DNA from: Eledone cirrhosa
Taxonomy: Eukaryota > Mollusca > Cephalopoda > Octopoda > Eledonidae
Assembly: GCA_964016885.1 (NCBI GenBank)
Contig: OZ024741.1
Span: 411,465,464-411,529,463, forward strand
Length of the DNA: 64,000 nt
Direction of reading: 5' to 3'
The position numbers and the translations under genes were made by a program. Below are positions 34,725 to 45,299 of this stretch, piece after piece. The notes beneath the pieces were generated by a model, which was given only the letters and a program-made list of their open reading frames with translations, made no database searches and had not been told where the DNA came from. Every line of letters begins with the position of its first letter. Positions within the stretch are counted from its first letter, which is position 1.

Positions 34725-37700
34725 CTACAGGCGTATATTCAGAGCAGTCCCGTTCACTCGGACCATTATCGCTACATTCACCCACCTTTCAACAAACTTG
34801 CTAGAAGGCAGCACTTGCCTCTCCACCCTGATTTTCCTCTTCAAGTGAAACTTGAAAAAGTTAATCAGGGATTCGCCGAAGAGGAAAGTATCTGTCTTTA
34901 ACCCTTTCAACCTTGTCCAGCACACAATCTCTTTCGCCATGGCCACCAGGCAGATGAAAACCGCCTGCCCTTCCTCCTCGAAGGAAGACGGCGAGACCAT
35001 TTGCACAATGGACTCAGTCAATAACCGGATCAGTCCTACACGCGACAGCAACTGTTCGACATAGCTCCACAAGTCAGCAATGCTCGGGCACTGAACGAGT
35101 CCCTGGTAGCACTGCCAAGCCAGGGATTTTTGGAAGTTATCCATAAGCCTCGGGCTGAAAGTTCTCCGGAAGAGAGCAAACAGCTGATCTTCTTCGATGC
35201 CCAGGATCTCTCCAAGAATGTTGTCGCTCTTCCCCTCCACTAGTCCTCTATAGAACGCCGAGGTGGATGTTCCACCGATACTGGTGCCCAGCTGGCACAG
35301 GGCAGTGAGCGCCTGGAGACATTCCAGTTTCCAAGCGCTATCCCTCGGTCTTTTCCTGACCCAGGACTGCAGCTCCGTCAAGGAGATGAGCTGTGGGAAA
35401 ATGTGCCTGGCGAATGGCGACCACACCTGTTCACCATCAAGGAAGCACCAGAGATGTCGCAGCCTCAGCGCATGTTTGCGCATCATCAGCCATGGCATGC
35501 TCAGTCCTCCATGCAACGTGTGTTGACAGCAGATGGATCGTCTGACAATGGGAGTGCGTCCCTTCCACAAAAAGCGGAAGAGGAGGCGCTCCATTTTGGT
35601 GAGAGTTGGGCTGGAGCAAGGGACGACGGTGAGGCGGTAGCAGATGACGGATGCGATGTACGCATTCGCCACCTCCGCCCGGCCTTTCAGGGACAGCTTC
35701 CTCTCGGCCCATTCCTGGGTGAGGGAGGTCACCTTGCTCATCACCTCGTTCCAGTTTCTCTCCATCTGGAGGTCCGCTCCGAACCAGACCCCGAGCAATT
35801 TAACCGGTCCGTCCGTCCAACGCCCCACGACGCTGTCGGACGGCATGGACTTGCCTCTCCAGGTGCAAGCCCACCGACTTTTCCTGGTTTATCTTTGCTC
35901 CTGTCACCGCTTCGTATTCCTTGAGAGCGGTGCCAAGCATCTGGACGTGTCTGGTGCTCGACACCACCACGGTGACGTCGTCAGCGTAAGCCGACTCGGA
36001 TTTCCCGCATCCTAGTTCGCGTGGGACGCCCCTCATTGCCCCAGTTTGTGCAGTAACGTCTCGAGAGCCAATACGTACAAGAGGGACGAGAGGGGACAAC
36101 CCTGGCGGACTGAGCGCATGATGCTGAATGGCTGCAACAGGTGACCATTCACCCTCACAACTGAGCAGATGTCGCTGTACATCGCAGCGATCCAGCCCCT
36201 GAAAACGGGCCCCGAAACCAGCTGCCTCGAGGACTGCTGCCAGGTACCAATGGTTGACCCTATCGAATGCTTTGGATTGATCCAAGTTGATCAGGGCCCC
36301 ACCCGTGCCAGGTTCCTTAACCACTCTCTCTATAATGTATCGCATGAGGTGGAGGTTGTCGTGTATGGATCGGTCCGGAATGGCGCATGTCTGCGCCTCT
36401 CCCACCAGACCTTTGACGACAAGCGCCAACCTCGTTTCTAACACCTTGGCTAAAATCTTGAACTCTGCGTTTAGTAGGGTTATGGGCCTGAAGTTATCAA
36501 TAACATCCCCCTTGTTCGGGTCTTTTCTCAGCAGCACCACCGCCCCCCGGCTCACAAAACTAGGAATGGTCCCGTTCTGCTGCCAGTTGCAGTAGACAAG
36601 TCTGGCATAAATGCATAAAGCTCGTAGGGCAGACCATCCAAACCTGGCGATTTACCCCTCGTGCAGTTAGCCATCGCCTCCCGTATTTCACCGGCTGTTA
36701 TGGGCTTTCTGCAACACTGTGTTGCGGTCGTCGAGAGCCGAGGCAGTCCATCGAGGTATGCACTGAAGTCCATGCCCCGATCCGGGCCGCCGCTGCTCCC
36801 GAACAGTTTAGCAAAGTGCTGCTGAAAAGCTTCCCACATATGCTCTGGTTCAAGCAACACGCACCTGTTTTGGTCAGATAAAGACCGAATTGTGGCTTTG
36901 TTGCCACGTCGTGCCTCTGCCATTCGGGCCCATTGGATGGATTTTGTCCCCTCGTGTTTCAGAGCACGCGCTCTAGCTCTGACAACGCAGCCTTCGTGTT
37001 TTGCGTTGAAGAATTGGTCGAGTGCCAATCTCGCCGCAAGTACGTCGGTTGCGATGCCTGTCCTAAACGCCTCTTCTAGCTTTCTGACTAGCTCTCCCTC
37101 TACTCTATTTTCCTCTATCACTACTCCTTTACTAAACCTAATCGACTCTACTTTAATTGCCCTTTTCAGGGCGAACCACCACCTGTTGTTGACGATCGCT
37201 CCCGTCAACGCCCGCTTAACTAATACGCTAATCCGGTCTCTGTAGGCTTTGCGCGCCGGGAAAGACGCGTTCAGCTTCCAGTAACCAGGCCCTTGTCTAT
37301 GAAGTCTGTCTATGTCGATCTCACAGATCACAAATTTGTGGTCTGTGTAGTCAACTATTTTAAATTGTGGACAACTTATTCTAGCCTTATCTAGTTCTCT
37401 GCAGAATACCCTATCGAGATACGATCTGGATGACCCGATGCGGTTTGTCCATGTCCACATTGGCACATTCGGGTGATCCAGTCGATACCTGTCAGACAGT
37501 TCAAAACGTCTGAGCAGGTTGGTGAGGCTCTTGCACCCTCCTCCCCTATCCACTAGCCCCACACGATCCCAGCGTGCATCCAAGATACTGTTCCAGTCGC
37601 CCACTAACACTAAAGAGCGGGACGTTCCAAGAAAGGTCTCTAGACGTCTAAAGAAATCTGGCTGTCCTGTCGGGGCATAGACGGCTACTAGCCTGAAAGC

Positions 37701-38010
37701 GTTGCCTTCGGTGCCGCTTAGGTCCAGCACCACCGACTTACCTTCTGAATCCAGGAAGATGGTCCTATGGCGAGACCCAAGCCTTTCCGAAACAACACAG
37801 CCACTCCGCCCCCGCTCCCGGACGGCTCGGAGATGCGTACACCTCATAACTGTCGAAGATCGGTGCGAAGGCTTGCGTTTCGAAGATTCTCATCTCGCTG
37901 ATGGCCACCACATCTATGTTTAGTGACCTGAGGTCGTTAAGCAAGAGACCCTGCTTCCAAACCGAGCTCAAGCCACGCACGTTTACACTTCCGATCCTGA
38001 ATACGGCCAT
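34725..38010 (-). pseudogene. LINE copy D ORF2: endonuclease-reverse transcriptase (frameshifted)
   Basis: It begins at the ATG at 38010 (MAVFRIGSVNVRGL). A frameshift near 37780-37850 interrupts the early endonuclease. The next frame then runs from about 37847 to 36552 through VGDWNSILDARWDRVG, SSRSYLDRVF, YTDHKFVI and the complete linker that copy A lost (SFPARKAYRDRISVLVKRAL). A deletion of about 25 bases near 36598 shifts the frame at GLPYELYAFMPDL. The palm is readable from 36555 (DQSKAFDRV near 36275, YADD near 35980) with another indel near 36030-36045. The last part (35846-34725) has LLGVWFGADL but lacks the C-terminal Cys/His knuckle region, lost by a deletion near 35100. Confidence 0.8.
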
Positions 38011-38043
38011 GTTGGGTGAGGAACGGGGCAAGTGAGAAAGGAT

Positions 38044-38053
38044 CACTTACCTT
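38044..38053 (-). promoter_or_regulatory. Conserved AAGGTAAGTG at the ORF1 stop (copy D)
   Basis: The same motif as in copies A and B. Here the TAA inside AGGTAA is the ORF1 stop, and the ORF2 ATG lies 33 bases further on. Confidence 0.45.
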
Positions 38054-39094
38054 GATCGTCTGGTGAAGGGAGGGACCGTTGAATCGTCCCTTCGGCTGGT
38101 CGTCGGCTCTTCTGTGAGTATATCCGAGTATACTCTCCGGTTGAGTGTCCCTCCTAGGTCTCTGAAATCACCAACTGCGTTGGGGAATCTCATTTTAATG
38201 TTTGTGTATTGTTTCTGTGATCTTCTTACCAGTCTTATGTTTGTTGGTGTTTTGATTGGTGCTGGTATTATGTAGTCGTGCTGCGAAATGTCTGTGTTCA
38301 ATTATGTAAGTCATTAGTTTCTTGTGTGTATTTATTGCTGGGCATTTCTTTTTCTGGGGGTGGGGTGTGGTTCTGCTATTTTCTTGTCGTTGTTGCTGGG
38401 TGTGTGTGTTTTGTTGTTGTGTTTGCGATGTTGGTGCTTGTGGTGGTGTTGTCGAAGGTGTTGTTGTTGTTGGCGGTGGGGTTGCCGCCGGAGGTGATGG
38501 CAATGCTAGTGTGGGTGGTGATGGTGTTGGTGGTGTTGCTGCTGTAAGTCTCTTTGCAGTAGCCTTTACCCTTTTTTCATTTCTTCCCTCCCTTTTCGAA
38601 GGCGACGATGTGCTGTTTCTGCGTTTGTGCCAACACCATTTCCTCGTTCCTTAGGGTCACTAAGGATTGAGCCGTTGCTTCCTGGGGTGTGGCAAAAAGC
38701 ACGTCCACGGTGGCATATTTCTTGCCTCGGGTGATATGTGTTTTCCGCTGCCACACAGGCCCTAAAGCTTTTTGTATTTGAGCCTCTGTGGCTCTTTCAA
38801 CCCTACGTGATTTTGTGCTTACTGTACGGTACGTGACCGTACAGTGCTGTTGGGTTTCGAAAAATTCTTCGGCTGCCTTACAGATTACTCGGTGTCCAGT
38901 TTTCGTCACCATCTTCCTTGCTTCCTATAATTCTTCGTTTGATATAAGGATGGTTTCCAGGTCCTTTGCGATACCTGCAAACGAGATTGATTTTTCTTTC
39001 TTGTTGTTGTTGTTGTTGTCGTCGTCAGAGCTGCTGTTACTTTTGTTGTTGCTGCTGGTACTACGACCGCCACCGCCGCTGTTGCTGTGGTTGT

Positions 39095-39126
<32 letters not shown>

Positions 39127-39482
39127 TTGCTGCTGCTGATGTTGTTGCGGCTGCTACTAGTATTTTTCTCACCACTGTTGCTGCTGCTGTTATTACGGCT
39201 GCTGCTGCTATTCTTCATGACGTCAGACGAATGAGATGGCTTTCCGTATTTACCGCACACATCTTTCGTTGTCGTCGAGAAACGTTCCACGGCACGCGTG
39301 TTCTCTTGATGAAGAACGCTACGAGAAACTACATTTTTCTTTAATGGTGTCGCTTGTGAAAGAGGCGACACCACATTTAGAGAAGGGAGGGAAAGAGACA
39401 ATCTTTTCTCTGACGTAATGACGATTGGGGAAGAAGACGGAAGGAGTGGGAGTGACTTGTGAAAATTCATTTTTGTAGCCAT
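38047..39482 (-). pseudogene. LINE copy D ORF1 (internal deletion, CCHC lost)
   Basis: The first ATG of the open frame is at 39482 (MATKMNFHKSLPLLPSS). The N-terminus differs from those of A and B and passes into Ser/Asn runs coded by AGC/AAC triplets (39000-39200). The conserved block CTVTYRTVSTKSRRVERATE and TPQEATAQSL follows (about 38680-38860) and is similar to copy A. After LRNEEMVLAQ the sequence jumps to the Thr/Pro-rich linker, so the segment with VPSYCGQ and the CX2CX4HX4C knuckle is missing. The C-terminal FPNAVGDFRDL...VYSDILTEEP block is kept and ends at 38047. Confidence 0.76.
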
Positions 39483-39698
39483 GTTTTTTTTACGGTTTAA
39501 AATGAATATTGGGCACAAAACCCCAATAACTGGTTATTTAACCCCGAAGGGCCAAATAGCGGGCAGAAAAACCCCTCTCACAAGGAGGAGGGTGTTTTTA
39601 TCTACAATTTGGTTCAAGTTTTAAACAATTTACAATTGTTATAATGGTTAAAAATTACTATACCTTACAGAGCCGAGCCTCCGTCAACCATGGCATTC

Positions 39699-39722
39699 AA
39701 TAATCATAATAATAATAATATT
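39699..39722. repeat. (AAT)n at the 5' end of copy D
   Basis: A short imperfect AAT/CAT run lies between the 5' UTR of D and a plus-strand fragment of the second LINE family. Confidence 0.8.
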
Positions 39723-40050
39723 AATGAGAGTGCAAGAAAAGGAGAGGGAAAAAATTAACCGTCACCAGGACTTAAAGTGGGAGGTAAAAAGGATTTGGAA
39801 CTGACATGAAGTTAGAGTCGTCCCGATTGTCATAGGCGCACTAGGGACTATCTCAAAGAGTTTCCAAGGATGATTAAAGAAAGTTAGTCCAGCCCCGCTT
39901 TTTGGAACACTTCAAAAGGCATGCTTGCTGGGAACAGCAAGAACCCTCCGATACGTCCTGAATATCTGAGGCTGCAGGTAGAGGCTTGATGTTCATTTCA
40001 ACAAACTTTCCAGTTAAATAACATCAATGACTGAGACTCAAAGAACAATA
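39723..40050 (+). mobile_element. 3' fragment of the copy H family
   Basis: ATGAGAGTGCAAGAAAAGGA to GACTGAGACTCAAAGAACAA matches 34066-34389 of copy H, including the end of the ORF (LLGTARTLRYVLNI) and 3' UTR. It is 5'-truncated. Since it sits at the far side of D, it may be the target into which D inserted or an independent insertion. Confidence 0.8.
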
Positions 40051-40200
40051 ATAATGATATTATAGTGTACAGTGCTCAGCTGCACTACAACTCATCAAAG
40101 ATGCATGTATAGCACATAGAATGATGTATAAATGTCTGAAAGTGAACATGATATACATGCGTGTGTGTGTATGGAAGGACAGATACTTTCTCTCCCCAAA
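40051..40200. repeat. Fragment of the dispersed repeat also found at 44.79-45.25 kb
   Basis: GTGTACAGTGCTCAGCTGCA and the following CATCAAAGATGCATGTATAG match 45132-45260. No coding potential is recognised. The next 100 bases to exon 5 contain a duplicated piece (ACTTTCTCTC...ACCAGTTTTA at about 40180-40212 and 40261-40292). Confidence 0.65.
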
Positions 40201-40306
40201 ACCAGTTTTATTAGAAATACTGTAACAAAGAGGTTTATATCAACCCCACACAATATTAACACAGACACTTTCTCTCTCCAATAACCAGTTTTACTTATAT
40301 TTTCAG

Positions 40307-40406
40307 ATTGAAATGATACAAGTTACTCTGTCAAAATTCCATTCACGTGCTGCAAAGTTTTCCTGCACCATTATCAAATCTGAACCCACGGATCCAGATT
40401 CTGTTG
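40307..40406 (+). CDS. Host gene exon 5
   Basis: The acceptor ACTTATATTTTCAG and donor GTAGGA flank 100 bases, phase 0 to 1. It reads IEMIQVTLSKFHSRAAKFSC and ends EPTDPDSV plus one base. It covers residues 166-198. The split codon gives Asp with exon 6. The donor GTAGG is weaker than the others, but the alternative frames contain stops. Confidence 0.75.
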
Positions 40407-40442
40407 GTAGGAAATGATTACATTATAATGTATTAGTAGACA

Positions 40443-43066
40443 GTGTAGCTATTGTAAACCAGATATACACAGGGATACAGTGTACCTATTGTAAACCAGA
40501 TATACACAGGGATACAGTGTACCTATTGTAAACCAGATATACACAGGGATACAGTGTACCTATTGTAAACCAGATATACACAGGGATACAGTGTACCTAT
40601 TGTAAACCAGATATACACAGGGATACAGTGTACCTATTGTAAACCAGATATACCCAGGGATACAGTGTACCTAATGTAAACCAGATATACCCAGGGAGAC
40701 AGTGTACCTATTGTAAACCAGATACACAGGATACAGTGTACCTATTGTAAACTAGATATACACAGGGATACAGTGTACCTATTGTAAACCAGATATACAC
40801 AGGGATACAGTGTACCTATTGTAAACCAGATATACACAGGGATACAGTGGGCCTATTGTAAACTAGATATACACTGGGATACAGTGTACCTATTGTAAAC
40901 TAGATATACACAGGGATACAGTGTACCTATTGTAAACCAGATACACAGGATACAGTGTACCTATTGTAAACTAGATATACACAGGGATACAGTGTACCTA
41001 TTGTAAACCAGATATACACAGGGATACAGTGTACCTATTGTAAACCAGATATACACAGGGATACAGTGTACCTATTGTAAACCAGATATACACAGGGATA
41101 CAGTGTACCTATTGTAAACCAGATATACCCAGGGATACAGTGTACCTATTGTAAACCAGATATACACAGGGATACAGTGTACCTATTGTAAACTAGATAT
41201 ACACAGGGATACAGTGTACCTATTGTAAACCAGATACACAGGATACAGTGTACCTATTGTAAACTAGATATACACAGGGATACAGTGTACCTATTGTAAA
41301 CCAGATATACACAGGGATACAGTGTACCTATTGTAAACTAGATATACACAGGGATACAGTGTACCTATTGTAAACCAGATATACACAGGGATACAGTGTA
41401 CCTATTGTAAACCAGATACACAGGATACAGTGTATCTATTGTAAACTAGATATACACAGGGATACAGTGTACCTATTGTAAACCAGATACACAGGGATAC
41501 AGTGTACCTATTGTAAACCAGATATACACAAAGATACAGTGTACCTATTGTAAACCAGATATACACAGGGATACAGTGTACCTATTGTAAACCAGATATA
41601 CCCAGGGATACAGTGTACCTATTGTAAACCAGATATACACAGGGATACAGTGTACCTATTGTAAACTAGATATACACAGGGATACAGTGTACCTATTGTA
41701 AACCAGATATACACAGGGATACAGTGTACCTATTGTAAACCAGATATACACAGGGATACAGTGTACCTATTGTAAACCAGATATACCCAGGGATACAGTG
41801 TACCTAATGTAAACCAGATATACCCAGGGAGACAGTGTACCTATTGTAAACCAGATACACAGGGATACAGTGTACCTATTGTAAACCAGATATACACAAA
41901 GATACAGTGTACCTATTGTAAACCAGATATACACAGGGATACAGTGTACCTATTGTAAACCAGATATACCCAGGGATACAGTGTACCTATTGTAAACCAG
42001 ATATACACAGGGATACAGTGTACCTATTGTAAACTAGATATACACAGGGATACAGTGTACCTATTGTAAACCAGATATACACAGGGATACAGTGTACCTA
42101 TTGTAAACCAGATATACACAGGGATACAGTGTACCTATTGTAAACCAGATATACCCAGGGATACAGTGTACCTAATGTAAACCAGATATACCCAGGGAGA
42201 CAGTGTACCTATTGTAAACCAGATACACAGGATACAGTGTACCTATTGTAAACTAGATATACACAGGGATACAGTGTACCTATTGTAAACCAGATATACA
42301 CAGGGATACAGTGTACCTATTGTAAACCAGATATACACAGGGATACAGTGGGCCTATTGTAAACTAGATATACACTGGGATACAGTGTACCTATTGTAAA
42401 CCAGATACACAGGGATACAGTGTACCTATTGTAAACCAGATATACACAGGGATACAGTGGGCCTATTGTAAACTAGATATACACTGGGATACAGTGTACC
42501 TATTGTAAACCAGATACACAGGGATACAGTGTACCTATTGTAAACCAGATATACACAGGGATACAGTGTATCTATTGTAAACCTGATATACACAGGGATA
42601 CAGTGTACCTATTGTAAACCAGATATACCCAGGGATACAGTGTACCTATTGTAAACCAGATATACACAGGGATACAGTGTACCTATTGTAAACTAGATAT
42701 ACACAGGGATACAGTGGGCCTATTGTAAACCTGATATACACAGGGATACAGTGTACCTATTGTAAACCAGATATACACAGGGTATACAGTATACCTATTG
42801 TAAACCAGATATACACAGGGATACAGTATACCTATTGTAAACCAGATATACCAAGGGATACAGTGTACCTATTGTAAACCAGATATACACAGGGATACAG
42901 TGTACCTATTGTAAACCAGATATACACTGGGATACAGTGTACCTATTGTAAACCAGATATACACAGGGATACAGTGTACCTATTGTAAACTAGATATACA
43001 CAGGGATACAGTGTACCTATTGTAAACCTGATATACACTGGGATACAGTGTACCTATTGTAAATCC
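40443..43066. repeat. 37-bp minisatellite array, reverse orientation (intron 5)
   Basis: About 71 units of the same satellite as in introns 1 and 2, here mostly CAGATATACACAGGGATACA with a shorter variant unit containing CCAGATACACAGGATACAG. Block duplication is visible: the rare CTAATGTAAA variant followed by CCCAGGGAGACAG occurs at 40671, 41804 and 42172 (spacings 1133 and 368). Confidence 0.95.
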
Positions 43067-43166
43067 CAGACACACACAATACATATTCACAAATATTTGA
43101 TTCCTATTAATATTAATAAAGTGTCTTGAAGCTGTTCTTAAAATCATAACTTTATATATATCTCAG

Positions 43167-43270
43167 ATACACTGGTGAAATCTCTACATCTTCTCTATCG
43201 TTTGAGTAAATACTTAAATAACATTCCAAGCCTGATGGAAATAGAGACCGAAATATTCTATATAACGCAG
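43167..43270 (+). CDS. Host gene exon 6
   Basis: It lies between TTATATATATCTCAG and GTAAGA, 104 bases, phase 1 to 0. After the split Asp it reads TLVKSLHLLYRLSKYLNNIP and ends EIFYITQ (residues 200-233). The heptad-like spacing of Leu, Tyr and Ile suggests a long helix. I compare this with the helical core of MUN domains, without proof. Confidence 0.78.
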
Positions 43271-43376
43271 GTAAGAAATACTTGAACCTTTCATTGCCAT
43301 ATTTATTATTAAAAGATACATCATAGAATATTTGAATAATTTTTAAAATAATAAAGAATTTAGTCTCACTTAATGA

Positions 43377-43555
43377 AGGTGTATGGCTTAGTGGTTTGTG
43401 TGTTGGACATGCAATTGTGAGGTTGGGAGTTTCATTCCTGGGATGGGTGTTACATTGTATCCTTGAGCAAGACACTTTAATTCATACTACCACAATTCAC
43501 TCAGCTGGAACAGATGAGTTGCAATGTCGCTGATGTGAAGCTGAGAAGTCAATAG
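43377..43555 (+). mobile_element. Diverged tRNA-derived SINE, type II, inside a MITE-like repeat
   Basis: GGTGTATGGCTTAGTGGTTT and CTTGAGCAAGACACTTTAAT match the head and middle of the SINE at 62.5 kb. It interrupts the second copy of the CATTGCCATATTT element (43282-43376, continuing at about 43565). Confidence 0.72.
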
Positions 43556-43611
43556 CCCAGCTTCAGACTGTGAAGATCTGTGAAAACTCTTTTCAAAATA
43601 ATCAACAATTT

Positions 43612-43775
43612 AGAAGGATTTAGTTAATATAACTAACTTTCTCATTATTAAGTTGGTATTTGGAACATAACTTAACAAAGGTCCTTACTAGAAAGGTTTA
43701 GTACTATAACTAAGTTTTTCATTATTAAACTGGTGTTTGGAACATAACTTAACAAAGGTTCTTACATAAAATTAT
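43612..43775. repeat. Two-copy tandem duplication
   Basis: The motif TTTGGAACATAACTTAACAA with its flanks occurs at about 43655 and 43734, a unit of roughly 80 bp repeated twice. Confidence 0.7.
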
Positions 43776-43814
43776 GATGGAATGTCTTTACATAAAAATA
43801 AACATTTAAAATAA

Positions 43815-44042
43815 ATAAAAAGGTGCTTTTGTCATGTTAGTGAAATGAGAGAAAGCACCCAGGCCACCCTGTAAGGTGGTCGTGTTGATGACATGATAGA
43901 AAAGTACCCTGTCCAATCTGTCAGCTGGTTGTTTTGGTGCAGTAAATATGGGTGGCATTAGTAAGGGTATCCAGCTGTAAAGAATTACCTCAAAATATCC
44001 TGTCTAATCCATGTAAGCTATCACAGAATAATTGACAAAAAA
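43815..44042 (+). mobile_element. 3' half of a diverged cephalopod SINE
   Basis: GGTGGCATTAGTAAGGGTAT followed by CCAGCTGTAAAGAATTACCT and CCTGTCTAATCCATG matches the conserved tail of the SINE family. It passes directly into the ATG-rich microsatellite, which can be regarded as its overgrown (ATG)n tail. Confidence 0.6.
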
Positions 44043-44205
44043 ATGATGATGAGGGTGATGATGATGATGATGATGGTGATGGTGGTGATGATGGTGATGG
44101 TGACGATGATGGTGATGGTGGTGGTGATGATGATGATGGTGGTGGTGATGATGGTGGTGATGGTGGTGATGATGATGGTGGTGGTGATGATGGTGATGAT
44201 GGTGG

Positions 44206-44237
<32 letters not shown>

Positions 44238-44360
44238 ATGATGATGGTGGTAATGGTGATGATAACGATGATGGTGATGATGATGATGGTGGTAATGGTG
44301 ATGATAATGATGATGGTGATGATGATGATGGTGGTAATGGTGATGATGATGGTGATGATA
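44043..44360. repeat. (TGATGG)n-type microsatellite next to exon 7
   Basis: GATGATGGTGGTGATG triplets fill the last part of intron 6 up to 17 bases before exon 7. Apparent Met/Val reading frames here are artefacts. Confidence 0.93.
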
Positions 44361-44377
44361 TAATTGTCTATTTTCAG

Positions 44378-44476
44378 AGAATGTTTCTACACCTTTACCA
44401 GAATGCCGCCACTAAATACTCAAAACCAACCCCAAAGTTGTCCTCCTGTGATAAACACCAACTCACTGTATCCATG
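44378..44476 (+). CDS. Host gene exon 7
   Basis: It lies between TAATTGTCTATTTTCAG and GTAACC, 99 bases, 33 codons, phase 0 to 0, residues 234-266. It starts RMFLHLYQNAATKYSKPTPK and ends HQLTVSM. The only space for branch point and pyrimidine tract free of microsatellite is 17 bases. Confidence 0.75.
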
Positions 44477-44739
44477 GTAACCACATTTTCTCCTTTATTT
44501 AACTGTTTTGTTTGAGTCATGTGACTGTGGCCATGCTGGGGCACAGCCTTAAAGTGACTTTATTTAGTCATATTGATTCCCCCCTCCTCAAACAAACCCA
44601 GTACTTATATTTATTTTTCAAGTTTGGAACTTATTTTAACAACCTCTTTTAGTCAGACTGCTAAGTTACAGGATATTTACAAAAGACAATACTGGTTATT
44701 ATTAAGTATTGTAAACATAAACTGAAAAACACACATGCA

Positions 44740-44745
<6 letters not shown>

Positions 44746-44790
<45 letters not shown>
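44746..44790. repeat. (TAA)n microsatellite
   Basis: About fourteen TAA triplets in intron 7. The preceding 44477-44745 shows no recognisable feature. Confidence 0.9.
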
Positions 44791-44792
<2 letters not shown>

Positions 44793-45290
44793 AATAATTG
44801 TGTAAAGTGCTCAGGTGCACCACAACTCGTCAATATAGTACATAGAATAATACACAAATGTCAGGGAAGTACATGTGTTTATGTGTTAGCTGTAGTATTG
44901 GCGGATCTCGGGAAGCATGGAGGCCTTAAAAAGATGCAGTGTCTCGACAGCTAACAACTGATGCAGGTAGTTTGTTCCATGCTTCAGCAACTCTGAGCGT
45001 GAAAGAAATGTTTCCGAAAGTCATGGGAACTGTGCTGTTTTCTTACTTTGTGGGCATGTCCACGTGTGTTAGACACATGCAAATCAAAAAGGTACTCAGG
45101 GTTGTTATTGGCAACATGGTTAACAATGAAATTATTGTGTACAGTGCTCAGGTGCGCTACAACACATCAAAGATGCATGTATAGTACGTAGAATAATTTA
45201 GAAATGTCAGAGAAGTGAACAGTGTGTGAGTCATGATATACATGTGTGTATGTGTATGGAGGGAGAATATTAGGTGTAGTGTTGGCAAAT
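44791..45290. repeat. Dispersed repeat containing single copies of the 61-bp unit
   Basis: The segment from GTGTAAAGTGCTCAGGTGCA to GTTCCATGCTTCAGCAACTC and beyond recurs partly at 45132-45330 and 40051-40200. It holds one copy of the sequence that is tandemly repeated downstream (GATGCAGTGTCTCGACAGCT near 44934). I do not recognise a protein in it. Confidence 0.65.
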
Positions 45291-45299
45291 CTCAGGAAG

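Larger units (their letters stand above)
34424..39698 (-). mobile_element. Tx1/L1-like non-LTR retrotransposon, copy D (near full length, defective)
   Basis: It has the same architecture as A and B but a distinct 3' UTR (GATTTCTTTATTGGCCACAA). The 5' UTR ends at 39698 beside AATAATCATAATAATAATAA, so a TAA-type run lies on both sides of the element. The endonuclease region is almost identical to copy A and the reverse transcriptase more diverged from it. Copy C is a fragment of this subfamily. Confidence 0.83.

Noticed and set aside
44043..44363. 106-residue Met/Val reading frame
   Set aside because: Translation of a TGATGG microsatellite ending at the exon 7 acceptor.
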